DNA of 64,000 nucleotides from Sweltsa coloradensis (Eukaryota; Arthropoda; Insecta; Plecoptera; Chloroperlidae). How positions within the stretch are numbered: the first letter of the stretch is position 1; each line of letters starts with the position of its first letter. The DNA lies in assembly GCA_024449915.1 (NCBI GenBank), contig JAMZAV010000358.1, positions 1,361,501 through 1,425,500 of the forward strand. The letters are read 5' to 3'. The translations under genes were made by a program, and so were the position numbers. The notes beneath the pieces are model-generated. The model was not told the origin of the DNA. It saw only the letters and a program-made list of their open reading frames with translations, and did no database searches. Below, piece by piece: positions 43,965 through 54,623 of this stretch.

Positions 43965-44623
43965 AACGATGGATCATCCATCTTCTCTTTCAAATTGTAA
44001 TCAGCCCCAATTTTGAAGCTGCTGTGGTTGCCAAGAGATGAGAGTTTTTCGCAAATGAAAACTTCATTTGGAAGCTTTGGAACGCGTAAGCCTACATGAG
44101 AGCAGTCGTCGCCGTGTAGCTGTCATTGACGTTCACGGACACCAAGAACCTTCAAAACCTTTAACGTCACTATTTTAAACGAAAGGACTTTTCCATTGAC
44201 AGTCCTTTATATTCAAAATAGCGACATTAAAGGTTTTGTAGGTGGAGTATGTTGGCGTAGGCTGTGTCACTTCTGGCGCAAAGTTTGTAGTCGGAAAGGA
44301 TGTTTTCAAGGCTTTGTTCGAAATGATTGTGTTTTTGTGACCTCCTGAAACTCAGATGGAGTAGATGTAGTAGTTATGATTGTCTAATGAAATGTTTTCA
44401 CAGAATTTTTACAATTTTTTTGAGGGGGTCCCGTTAATGAACAAGTACCGTCAATACTAACTACAACGTAGTTACCGTTAGGCCGCCTACTAAAAAACTA
44501 CCTAATTATTAATTTAACCAGTAAGGGTTGTGCTGACGGTGTGGCTCAGTATGAACTATGAATGGTGTTTGAAGTAACCTTGCTGATGATGATGTCATCT
44601 ACCGCCCTTTACCTCCAGGCTGG

Positions 44624-44848
44624 GGCACTTATTCGGCTAGGGGGGTCCAACTTTTATACACCTTGTTAACACTGCTATATTGCCTTGTTACTACTTATGT
44701 TAAAGGTGTACTTTCGTTAGGTTAGCCGAACTTTCCGCTGGCTACAGTGCGCCGCGCTAGTTCTAGGATATAATCGATAAGAGCGCACCCGAAATCCTTT
44801 CCGTTACAGTGTATATAAAAGTTGGACCCCCCTAGCCAAATAAGTACC
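44624..44848. mobile_element. hAT-like MITE (copy B)
   Basis: The left end GGCACTTATTCGGCTAGG and the inverted right end GGTACTTATTTGGCTAGG both continue GGGGTCCAAC. It is flanked by a perfect 8-bp duplication, caggctgg (44616-44623 and 44849-44856). The core (about 44715-44812; CGTTAGGTTAGCCGAACTTT, AGTTCTAGGATATAATCG) is nearly the same as the core of copy A at 112-211. Confidence 0.88.
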
Positions 44849-46191
44849 CAGGCTGGACAGCGTCACTGGGACACTCCCAACCCCCACAAAATACAAGATT
44901 ACAATAAACTTACTTTGCCACGGTCTAGCTGCAGTCGGAAAAGTAGAAACTCTGGAATTAAATTCAATTCATTCTAAAAGTAGGAGGTGATACAATCAAG
45001 GAGGCTGGTTACCAAATTTCAATGTCGAAGAATCTTTTACAAAAATTAATTATATTGATTGAAACACAAATTAGGCTACATAGGCCCTACTATTATTATG
45101 AATGATTCGACTGGTCAAGAAGGGGAGTAATTATCCTCAATTAACCAAAAATACAATGAAAATACAATAAAAATATACCCTAGAATAAAATTTACTTATT
45201 GAGCCTTAGCTCTAGGCTTTGCCTTGTTCATTGATTACAGCCCTTGTAGGCCTATGCTTGCAAGTGTTCATAGGGCCTTTAGTGGCCTAGCTTATTGCTT
45301 TTTTAAATAAACACGTTTGCGTCGGTTATTTATATGTTTGAATACGTTACGATTGACGAAGCGAAGTGCAGAAGTGGGGTTATGTCACTAAGACAAGTTG
45401 ATCGTGGACCTAGGCCCCGGGTGGCGAGCAGGATAAGCCTAGGTTTCTTGGTTTGTGAGAATTGCTTCTGGACCCTCAGGTTTGAGTAGGCCTAGGTAGG
45501 CCGAAGATCGACGGCGACTTGTAGTCGGTATGCCTAGGGCTAGGGTCCGTCACCGTCGTCACGTCCAGTCCCTCCAGGCTGATGCAGTTGACTGTTCCTG
45601 TGAAGGTTCCCACAAATCACTGTTGTTCTAGAACGTTCTATGCCAACTTATCACTTCCATTGTTCAGTGGTGACGTCCAAACTTGGCGTACGTGTTAGAA
45701 AAGCTGACTTATGTTTACCATCGTTAGTGGTGACGTCTTGAGTCCGGCGTACGTGACAGATTTTGCCGACGTTGCTCACACGTGTACTACCGCATACAAT
45801 GAGCCTTTGTACGAACTGTAGGCCTACGTACACAGGAAGTTTCAGTTCAAAGTGTCAAAGATTGTAGTATCATCGCGATAAATGTCCAAAGCGAGGCGTG
45901 TGAAATAAAGTTACGGCAAAGTCACAGGCGTAAGTTAGAAGTATAGGCCTAGCCTACTGTTTGTTATTATGGGTAAATTATCGATTGAAAAGTTTGACTT
46001 TCGATAATTTACATAGTGTTTATGTAAACTGCCACTGGGAGCAGCACTTCCCGGTACCAATAAATGTGCGGCTTAATTCAAACATTTATAAGAACAGATT
46101 TGAATATTAATGATTTTATACTGACTTATACAAACAATAAATGAAAGTTGACAATATTATATAATAATTATAAGTGTAGATAGAGTGTAAA

Positions 46192-46560
46192 ATGTAGTAG
46201 TAGTAGTAGAAATCTTTATTTAGCATTTTGCTATTTTTACATACACATACACAAGCATTATACAATTTACTTTTACATATTCATTAAATTCAGTCCTCAA
46301 TGGACCAGACTGTGCGTCTGGTATTTACATTTTAATCATTCAAAGCATTTTCATTTATCACATTAACTTGGTTTAGTCCAGAAATCCTCAGTACCAGTAA
46401 CATCTCTATTCCATCCGCATCCTTTAACTATCTTACAGCAATTAACTCTAAATCTGTTTATCTCTTGCACGTTTCTAACTTCTAACGGTAGCCTATTAAA
46501 TGTCACAATGACAGCATGCATGCAGAATTTGCTTCTTGCGTGGCCCTACAACAGGTTTGG
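46192..46560 (-). mobile_element. Retroelement 3' end with (GTA)n tail
   Basis: gtagtagtagtag then aaatctttatttagc; on the minus strand this is AATAAAGATTT plus a TAC tail. Further in (about 46470-46500) the minus strand reads FNRLPLEVRN, resembling the F-x-x-LP-EIR motif close to the end of Jockey-group proteins. It is 5'-truncated. Confidence 0.5.
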
Positions 46561-46577
46561 TTATGTGTTGTAGTAGG

Positions 46578-47800
46578 CCCTAGTAGTAGTAGTAGTAGTA
46601 TTATCTTTATTTAGCACTTGGCTATTTTCACTACATAGGATTACCTACAATCAAGAAGAGGATATAATAGAGATAATAAGATCAGTATTGAACTAAAAAC
46701 ACTGTGTAACATAATATGTTTTCGTCACAATTTCAATACATTGTGATTGAAGTGAGTCAATAACAATAAAACATGAATTACCCAAACTAGTAGCCTAAGC
46801 ACTATGTTATCGGAATATAATCTGTTAAAATAGATACAAGAATATTTAATTTACTTAAGTTAGTCAAAAACTAAACATAAAACATAAAATACCCAAAATA
46901 GTATGCCTTACGTCACCTTAAGATACTCTGTTGAGACAAATGTTAACAGGTATGGTACATTTAGTAATTACTGTTGTAAATAAATAAATGTACGTGTTGG
47001 GCCCTATATCTTCAGTGATATACAGTATCCACTACTATGTATACCCACTGAAATGCTTTGTTACATTTAATTTCAATCTTGGTGCATTATTGATCTACCC
47101 TATATATTTATCCCAAAAGGAACTTTTTTCGTAAGATTTTGCCATTAAACTCTTACTTTTGATTAGTTTATTGCACTCCACCCTAAAATGTTTGGGGTTT
47201 CCCTCATTAGGTACCGGTACCTTACGTATCTTTTCAGGGATTCGATTGAAAATTTTTAAGCCTCTACAAAGATAGAATTTTCCTCACTCTTTTTACTTAT
47301 TCTTTCAATATTTAAATTCTTTGCTGTCCTTGTTTGATAATTGTGTATATATTTCTTACATAGGTTAGTTTATCACATAAGTATTTTGGCATTAGACCTT
47401 TATAGATTTTATGAATGAATGATAGGGTATTTAGTAAAATTCTATCTTTGATTTGCAACCATCCTAATGTGATTCTCATTTTATTTATAGATGTAGTTCT
47501 TGGTACTCCCAATATACCCCTCATTACTTTGTTTTGAAGTTTTTGTAAAATCATTACGTACACCTATATCATTTTGTGTAAGTGGAAATAACAATGTGCT
47601 GCAGTAGTCTATATGGGGGGCAATAATTGCTTGAAATAGCTTTATTTTTGCATCTACTGGTAATGTTTTATGTAGTATTCTTAAGAACAAGCCTACTTTC
47701 CTTGCCATTTTCTTAATCACATATTGACCATGTTGTTTAAGAGTTTAATCCTGATCAATTATTACTCCGAGGTGTTTCATTTCAACCACTATCTCAATTT
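46578..47800 (-). pseudogene. Non-LTR retrotransposon RT C-terminal relic
   Basis: Minus-strand pieces KMARKVGLFLRILHKTLP and IAPHIDYCSTLLF (47720-47580), then LQNKVMRGILG and LNTLSFIHKIYKGLMPKYL (47560-47312), are typical of the RT thumb and C-terminal region of Jockey/I-type elements. Frames are interrupted. The 3' tail is (GTA)n at 46578-46600 with tatctttatttagc, related to the insertion at 46192. Confidence 0.65.
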
Positions 47801-47834
47801 TTTCCCCGATTTCGAGTTTTGTTTGCATGTAGTT

Positions 47835-48000
47835 AGCTGATTTTTAGTGGCCACCATCTGCCTGATGAGTCCCACAAGCACGAAACACGTCGTGGATTAA
47901 GGTAACAACTTTAAATTAGCTGCATTTGTCATCAGCAGGTGAAAAGTTTTGTCGCCCCCAGCCCTTCAGGCTGGGATTTATGTTCTCTTTGCTTTCCCAA
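47835..48000. repeat. Dispersed repeat shared with 40185-40390
   Basis: Second copy of the repeat described at 40185; same blocks in the same orientation without the TAGGCC insertion. Confidence 0.6.
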
Positions 48001-48396
48001 CCTGTCAACCCTACTCCAATCTAATTATTAATTTATTAGTGCATTTTAAATTGACTTCAGAAACTGTGTAGAAATTTTAATCACATGAAATTTGAGTCGT
48101 TACCTTCCAGTACATACTTTAAGATATTTTAAAGTTAGTTGTAATCGAACCTTGCCATTTTTTGTTTTGTTTCTTGTGTCATCTATGTCATGGGACAACC
48201 AAAATAAAGACTACTGGTATCTACCTACCTACTAATCATTCATTACCTACTCCCTGCCTAAAACTCCCTCATACATTATGTTCACCTTACTTTCCAATTG
48301 TGTTCTATATATTGTAGCCTGGAACGATTCTCATTTTGTTTAGCCTACACGCACAACGTTTCGTGGTCTAACATGGCTCGTTGATGTTCCTTACAG

Positions 48397-48498
48397 ATGT
48401 TACCAGCGATGAAGTCATGGTGATTCCGAACGCAGGTCCGAGCACGTCTGAGGACGGAGACTGGGTAGAGGTGGAAGATGACATTGCAGAAGTTATAA
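48397..48498 (+). CDS. LLPH: LLPH exon 2 (acidic segment)
   Basis: The exon follows gttccttacag and ends ATAA before GTAAGT. It reads (D)VTSDEVMVIPNAGPSTSED, then WVEVEDDIAEVI. Phase: one base from exon 1 plus AT gives Asp; it ends with one base left. The acidic segment has no clear counterpart in the human protein, where a shorter acidic/Lys mix is found. The splice phases on both sides support it. Confidence 0.8.
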
Positions 48499-48697
48499 GT
48501 AAGTCCAACAAACTGTTAGTAGGTAGGCCTACCCTACTGTTACCAACTAACGCTGTGCTAGAAAGTTTGCCTACCATCTTCATCATGTTAGCTTACAATT
48601 TAAACGTATTTAAGTTGCTGGCTACATGCTTAATTAGTCCATAGCTGCAATCCTCAGCCATTTTTAGTACCCTTACTTGCAAACTGGATGACATTTT

Positions 48698-48760
48698 AAT
48701 TGAATTGAATTGAATTGTATTATAGGCTTTATTGTATCCGTAGGATTGTACTGCAAACAA
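48698..48760 (-). mobile_element. Retroelement 3' tail, (TTGAA)n
   Basis: attgaattgaattgaattgt followed by aggctttattgtatcc; on the minus strand an AATAAAGCC signal and a CAATT tail. It is another short 5'-truncated insertion on the minus strand. Confidence 0.4.
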
Positions 48761-49632
48761 CGCTACTACCTACGTATGTACTATGTTGCTCATTAGTTTG
48801 ACATTTGTTTTGTTTGTGTGCTTAGTGTAGTTCCGATGTTGCTACGTTGTTTGCTCTTTGAGGTAGCACAGTTTGACGTTTGTTTTGTTTGCATAGCCTA
48901 GTGTAGATCCGATGTTGCTACGTTGTTTTGTGATGTAGCACAGTTTGACATTTGTGTGACTGATTTCTGATTACCGTAATTTAGATCTGATTTTGTCACG
49001 TGTTTGAGAGTTAGTGTTTTTGACAACGGTTTTTGAATGTGGACACTATTATGTACAGTGCTTGAAAATTGAATCTTATTCATACAATGTTGGGCCTAAT
49101 AGGCCTATGTGTGCAATAGAGATATTCCTTAGCAAAAACTAAACACATTTAGCCTGCATATCATTCATTCTTCATCATCACGGGCGCAGGCCTATCACCT
49201 TAGACTTCACATCAAGACGTGGTAAGTGCAAACGTTTCCTTTTTATCCACTTCCTTGGGCACGATACATCCGTGTCTAAATGACCAGTAACATTTTACCA
49301 AATACCCTTCTAACTTCTCTCATATCATTCACAACATTTGACCAACCTTTGAGTGGTTGGTCGAAGTCTTAAGTAACACTACATTGATACACGTTTGTAG
49401 GTCATACACAGTTTTAATTTTAACGTCTACAACTTTTCCACAATAAATATAATATAATTAGTAGGCCTAGGTACTTAAATAAAAATATTTCATAAATAAT
49501 TATAGGTAAATAATCACATTTTTTCTATTTAGAATTAGGTGCCAAACTTAAAACATAAACTGAAAACAATCTATAGTTCTATATTTGAACTATTTTTACC
49601 AGTACTAACCTGCATTGATGTGGTTTTTCCAG

Positions 49633-50015
49633 AAATGAAACGAACCCACAAAATCCGTGCAAGTCACAGGCCACGCACGTTCGACGGGAAACGCAAATCT
49701 AAGAAACACAGCGCCAGCGAAGGCGAAGTGACCAGCGCAACGGGGGAAGAGGAACCGATGGACCACGACCAACGCAGGCGTTTCAACAGGCAAACACAAC
49801 GCGACCAGTACGGCAACTACCCGAGCTGGATGAACCAGAAGACCGTCAAGAAGTTGGCAAAGAAGAGCAAGAAGATCAAGAGGGCGGAGAAGAAGTCCAA
49901 GTTCACCCGGCTCTGCAAGAAGGGACTGCGCAAGAAGTACAGTAAGGAAACTATGCAGACCGAGGCTGTCGGTTTGAACGAAGCCATCACACAATTGACC
50001 AAGTTTGTAGTTTGA
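49633..50015 (+). CDS. LLPH: LLPH exon 3 (C-terminus)
   Basis: The exon follows tgtggtttttccag; A plus AA gives Lys. It reads MKRTHKIRASHRPRTFDGKR, then a Ser/Glu-rich link, DQYGNYPSWMNQ, a long Lys-rich helix (KKLAKKSKKIKRAEKKSKF) and GLNEAITQLTKFVV with a stop at 50013-50015. The block D-Q-x-G-x-YP-x-WMNQ followed by a Lys-rich tail is the LLPH family signature (human DQHGQYPIWMNQ). The tail after it is longer than in vertebrates. Codon usage is more GC-rich than the flanks, as expected for a real exon. Confidence 0.9.
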
Positions 50016-50121
50016 CTTGCTTGCTAGATGATGGTAACATCAGTTTGGTTCCGATTTACTGTATTTGCTTAATTGCAATTTGCAAGCCGCCCCTTAATTA
50101 AAAGTTAAATTGCAACAAACG

Positions 50122-50587
50122 TATGGGAGGCCGTAAGACAGAAAGAGAGCGTTGGGTTCGCATTGTTGTCTTACAATTCAATAGTACGTATTAGTGTTTA
50201 TGGTTGGGGAAAGGAGAGAGGAGACCAACACCTTAAAGGATGTAGGTAGCTGCTTGAGACGAGGTTCGCATATATTTATTAACAATCAAGAATTCACACA
50301 AATGTCGAACGTTTCGGCCTTCGCCTTCAATAGTATTATGTTATTGGGAGGGTTTTGTGTTTATATTCTATGTCTTGTTTTTTCAATATCCATGAACATA
50401 CTTTTCATGTCATCATAATAATGCTAGCTCCATTTAAATTGACAGAAGGCAGTCTCGGGCATATGCTTCACTCATGCGGTTGCGATTTAGCCGTCGCACA
50501 GCCTTCTTTATTTTAGTTAATGCGTGAATGAAGAGGCAGAATGGTGATTGTTGAACTGCAGCGCTGCTGTCATACGGTCTCCCCTAT
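50122..50587. mobile_element. MITE with TATGGGAGNCCGT termini, copy 2
   Basis: The left end TATGGGAGGCCGTAAGAC and the right end ACGGTCTCCCCTATC are inverted. The internal GCGTGAATGAAGAGGCAG is the inverse of 33254-33273 in copy 1. It lies just after the LLPH stop codon and may therefore be in the 3' UTR. Confidence 0.55.
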
Positions 50588-51267
50588 CATTCAAGTGCAC
50601 ACGGAAGTTTTCATCGATTCTAAGCCGAGATGCAGTTTTGAATGGCAGAAATGTCTCAAACGAGGTAAACTTGCAATCATGTAAATACGGTAAACAAAAT
50701 GAGGTTGTCTTTCCATCTGTAATTCTTATTTTGTATTTAATAAATGTTTAAATGTGATATGTCCCAACATCCTGAAAGGTCAAACTACATATTATCATAT
50801 GCCACTGGTTTCAAAGATCTTTTATTTAATTATCAACTTGAGCAGCACAACAATATATCGCTACATATTGTACACGGTGATGCATTTAGTCTTAACTTAG
50901 CATTTACAGTTTACACAGAATTAAATTGAATTAAATTAATGTTTTTATGTATAATTTAAGCAATGGTTTGCTCAAGTTCTGTTATTTGTTGTTGTACTAT
51001 GTATATGAAAGTGTTACGGTACTAACAAATAAAATTATTACAATGCTTTGTACCGGTATTCTCATATTGCTTAAATATTTTCCACATTACAGTTAAGAGT
51101 ACGGTTGTTGTTACGTAAATATTCCATTGCCGTGACTGTACTTGCAGTTACCTGAAACAAGCAGAGTAGCCTACCATCAGACACTGCACCATCAGACACT
51201 GTACCATCAGTTCAGACAGGAGTACCATCAGACACTACCTGTTATTATTTATTGTACAAACTTCAAA

Positions 51268-51743
51268 CCACTGCCTCCTAGATGTTGCTCGTGGCTCCTC
51301 GTTCCCTGCCTGTTCTCGCACACAGTGTTAATTGTTGTCCTGACAATCACCCTTTTTCCCCACAGCGCTAGTTTCCGCCCCCCCCCCCCAAAAGCTCTGT
51401 TTTGTTGTTGTTTTGACGTGCATCTCATTAAAAGTCATCTCCGATGTATTATACTAATGAATACAACTAAGTTTAATGTTTCAGATAAGTATATCACATA
51501 TCAAGGTTTGCATAATAGTATTACAGTACACAAATATTAGAAAGTCTGAATAGTGAATACAAAACACCGAGATGACATTTTAATCGTCTCTTGACAACAA
51601 AAACAAAACAGAGCTTTTGGGGGCGGTAACTAGCGCTAGAATGCCTATGTGGGAAAATATTGCAATTACAGGTCAACAATCAAAACCTGTCGCGTGGACA
51701 GGCAGGGAACGAGGAGCCATGAGCAACATCTAGGAGGCAGTGG
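51268..51743. mobile_element. Foldback element with about 155-bp arms
   Basis: CCACTGCCTCCTAGATGTTG at the left is inverted at the right end; arms also match at GGCTCCTCGTTCCCTGCCTG, GCGCTAGTT and AAAGCTCTGTTTTGTT. The loop is about 160 bp. An 8-bp direct repeat, tacaaact, lies at 51255-51262 and 51744-51751, although five extra bases (tcaaa) separate the left copy from the arm. Non-coding; between LLPH and the EGFL7-like gene. Confidence 0.75.
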
Positions 51744-52921
51744 TACAAACTATGAATGTTTAAATTATTAATATCAGCGGGTAGTCAATTATGGATTCCA
51801 TTTCCCTCGGATTTGGGTTACTCAAATCCTTCGAAGTTTCAATGTTATTTTGTATAGGCCTCTAGCACTACTTATTAGCAAAACATTACTACTACACAAA
51901 GAAACAAATTATTCTGAAATAAAGAACAAGCAAACAAGGCCACCAGGATATGACATCAGTCATCTAACTATAAAACACTGCAAATTTGTATGAAAGAAAA
52001 AGTCAATAGGTGTACCATGTAATTGTAAACTAACCAGCAGTCACATATTTGAACAATTTGCTGGGTACTTTCCATGGCCACAACTTTATCAGTCATACAT
52101 GTTTGCAATGTTGATGTTTTTAATTTAGCAAAACTTACAAGAACAATAGGTTACGGTATTTGCAAGGATTATGGTAACTTAAGTCCGAGTACCCAGGTAT
52201 CCTTATGTCATCTCTAGTTGAATTGTACAGTAATTCTCAGCTGGAAGGATGAATAAATAATCTAGCCATACTCCCATACACTATGAATTTGTGACGTAAA
52301 AGAATGTTGAAGAGTGAGTTTGCATTTTCTAGGATATGTAACTAACTGGTTGTTGTGGTGATGACTAGGTATTTCCTGCAAGTTTGTTTTTAAGCTGAAT
52401 ATATTTTGACAGAAAACTGGAAGGTATGTTTGGGCACAGATAACAGATTGGACGGCCCACATAAGTGTAGTAATATATTATCTGTGTTTGTTTTGAAGGT
52501 ATGGTGAGAAAGGAAAGGATTCAACAAATTGTCTCCAAACACAAATAATTTTGTTTTGCTTGTAATTCTACGTACCATACATATTTTATTTTTATAGATA
52601 ATCGAATCATGTCATTTAGTACCGCCCCATTAATAGCTAATTAAATTATGAACCGATTGTAATTCTTATGTCCACATACTTTTTCCCAATTTTACACCAC
52701 TTAAATAAAATGCAATTTTTACTTTTTTTACCACTCCTGTAAACTACAAAACACGGTAACACATAAATGTGCTGAGCATGTTTTATGGACGGTTTAATCT
52801 CTTTAAATTGTCTTCCGAGTACACAAGTTTTATTTTTACCTCGATTGCTCCAAACTCCTTCTCGTAGTTTGTAATAGTACTTGTAGTAGTTTATTATGGT
52901 TGTTGTGATAACCAGCCCCGT

Positions 52922-53131
52922 ATACCCTGTTGCTCACTACAAAGCTTAACTACAGATAAAGAACTGCTGTTAGATGTTTGCAATTTGCATAGAAGAACAA
53001 TGGAAAATATTAACTCAAGTTAAGCTGCTCACTGGAGTTAAAACGAACTATGTAGGTTCTTTTTACAGTGTGTTGGTAACTGCAGTTAAGGAGTTAGCTA
53101 CAGTTAAGCTTTGTAGTGTGATTGGGGTATT
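52922..53131. mobile_element. Short MITE with CACTACAAAGCTTAAC arms
   Basis: The left arm CACTACAAAGCTTAACTACAG (20 of its bases) and the right arm, inverted, CACTACAAAGCTTAACTGTAG differ at few positions; both are preceded by TACCC at the outer border. About 200 bp, non-coding. Confidence 0.6.
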
Positions 53132-53256
53132 GGGTACTCCTACCTCTCTAATATACACGAATTTCTGATGGATGGTCCAAGTCCATCGAAAACAACTTCT
53201 GCATGAAATAAAACACAAACATGCACTTACTGCATTGGAAGCAGTGACGCTAACCA

Positions 53257-53383
53257 CTATAGTTGTTCCAAAGCAAGTAAGCAGATGCTGACGTCACCGG
53301 CGGGTGGATTGCAGCCAATCAGCGGTCCCCGATTGAGAATACAGACCGTGCGCATATGCTTACTTGATTCGGAGCAACTATAG
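53257..53383. mobile_element. 127-bp MITE
   Basis: CTATAGTTGTTCCAAAGC at the left is matched by the inverted right end CTATAGTTGCTCCGAATC; both continue AAGTAAGCA. The centre includes CCAATCAGCGG. Non-coding. Confidence 0.65.
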
Positions 53384-53698
53384 AATGAAGAGCGCATAGC
53401 CCCTCATTCATTATATTACTTGCTTACAATGTCTACTTTATCACTTCCAACATTTTACTTTAAAAGAGTTCTTTAAATTACAAGTACACTGTAGGGAGGT
53501 ATGCCTACTTGTTGTCCCATCACTGGTATTTTATTTTGCTTTGTTTAGTGCCTGACAAACCGATGAAGAGAATGATGAGATGAAGCCTGCATTGGGACAT
53601 TATGGTGTGGTATGGTACTAAAGAGCACGGGTTCAACCTTGTCAATGGCTTGTTGCGCTCTTGTCTTTATGTTTACACACAACACAACACACGGTGCT

Positions 53699-53815
53699 CT
53701 ACTTACAGCCTTCTATTCTACGCTCGAGAGACAACAGTTTGGCTCTCATCGGAGCCACTTCGTCTGTACACCTCCACTTCTTCATGTGCCTCTCCTGGGT
53801 CTCTTGGTGCCTCTC
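53699..53815 (-). CDS. EGFL7: EGFL7/8-like protein, last exon
   Basis: On the minus strand the acceptor tttctgtctccag is followed by ERHQETQERHMKKWRCTDEV, then MRAKLLSLERRIEGCK and TAG (53699-53701). Vertebrate EGFL7 ends with a short coiled coil (SLSEQISFLEEQL) and a Cys/Lys-rich terminus, so the amphipathic LLSLERRIE and final GCK are the equivalent. Phase 0 matches the preceding exon. Confidence 0.75.
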   Translation of the reverse strand, partial: ERHQETQERHMKKWRCTDEVAPMRAKLLSLERRIEGCK

Positions 53816-54497
53816 CTGGAGACAGAAATGAGGGTTTGAATTGAAATAGGATTCTTTTACTTTATCTTTCTACATTATTTATTATTCTTAATTTTAATTT
53901 ATAGTTTCAAGTAGTGCTGAAGACCTTCGGAAGTTGTGGGTACAATGCAATGACATTCAATTAATATGCGCTGGAAGCGTGTCAATTTGAAGATTTCTTG
54001 AAGGGGGAAATGGCCATTTAAATATATCGTACCAGATGTTGCCAAGCGGTGGGCAAACTCTTAAATTGGAGTATAATTAAAAGCAGATCTTATTTCATGT
54101 AACTGATGCGAGTAAATTAGAGGAAACACTCGAATAATCCACTGCATCTTAGTTATTTCAACTAGCTGAGGTATCAATTTGTCAGTGGAATAATTTTCCC
54201 CCTTCAAGCAGACTTCTAATCGGCATGCAAGCACTCGAGGTGGAGGATAGAAGACTAAGCGTGGAGCGCTTTGCATTTATGTCGTTGATACAAGGCATTC
54301 TTTTATTTCCACTTCCCATGAATTTTGAATTAGATGGGTATATTATATTGTTGGTAAACATGCTAGCATTGTAGTACAACAAAATCAATTTTTTTTACTG
54401 TCTTAAACATTGTTCTTACTTGTCGTCCAAGCAATGATAACAGATATGCAAAAGAAAGAAAATAAATCAATGTGGACGTATTCAACAATTTCCTTAC

Positions 54498-54623
54498 GAG
54501 CAGCGCTAGTCGTCGTGCGATTACAGCAACACTGTTGTCCATCTTCTTGGAGAGATCGGCCAATGAGAATCCTCCATCCCGGAGTTGACTTGTCGACGTC
54601 TGCTTTGAGCCGTGATCCATCAT
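54498..54623 (-). CDS. EGFL7: EGFL7/8-like protein, coiled-coil exon
   Basis: After cactcctcag the minus strand reads MMDHGSKQTSTSQLRDGG, then FSLADLSKKMDNSVAVIARR and LALL before GTAAGG. 42 codons, phase 0 on both sides. Spaced hydrophobic residues suggest a coiled coil, as in the same position of EGFL7/8. Sequence identity to the family is low, so the call rests on position, splice signals and phase. Confidence 0.65.

Larger units (their letters stand above)
40725..44074 (-). mobile_element. Jockey/CR1-like non-LTR retrotransposon
   Basis: A 3.35-kb insertion flanked by a perfect 12-bp duplication, ctttggaacgcg (40713-40724 and 44075-44086). The minus strand carries endonuclease, linker and reverse transcriptase regions in the usual order. 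It ends in an AATAAACAG signal and a CAATC-type tail (40725-40745). Three frameshifts separate the coding blocks, so the copy is probably dead unless some are sequence errors. Confidence 0.9.
40542..44449. mobile_element. hAT-like element (copy C) split by a retrotransposon
   Basis: The left terminus is GGTACTTGTTCATTAACGGG and the right terminus is its exact inverted copy. Flanks are gtcaaaac (40534-40541) and gtcaatac (44450-44457), an 8-bp duplication with one mismatch. Removing the nested retrotransposon (40725-44074) and one copy of its 12-bp duplication leaves about 546 bp, so this was a non-autonomous element. Its termini share the GGTACTT start and 8-bp duplication with copies A (69-298) and B (44624-44848). 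It lies in LLPH intron 1. Confidence 0.85.
44857..48396. other. LLPH intron 1, right part
   Basis: No host exon was recognised. It contains a 60-bp tandem pair with TGACGTC (45671, 45731), a hairpin (AAATTATCGA, about 45975-46012), two GTA-tailed retroelement 3' ends (46192, 46578), an RT relic (47312-47720) and the repeat at 47835-48000. Confidence 0.5.

Noticed and set aside
50744..51540. Short plus-strand open frames after LLPH
   Set aside because: No splice signals, no recognisable domain, and one runs through the arm of the foldback element at 51268-51743.
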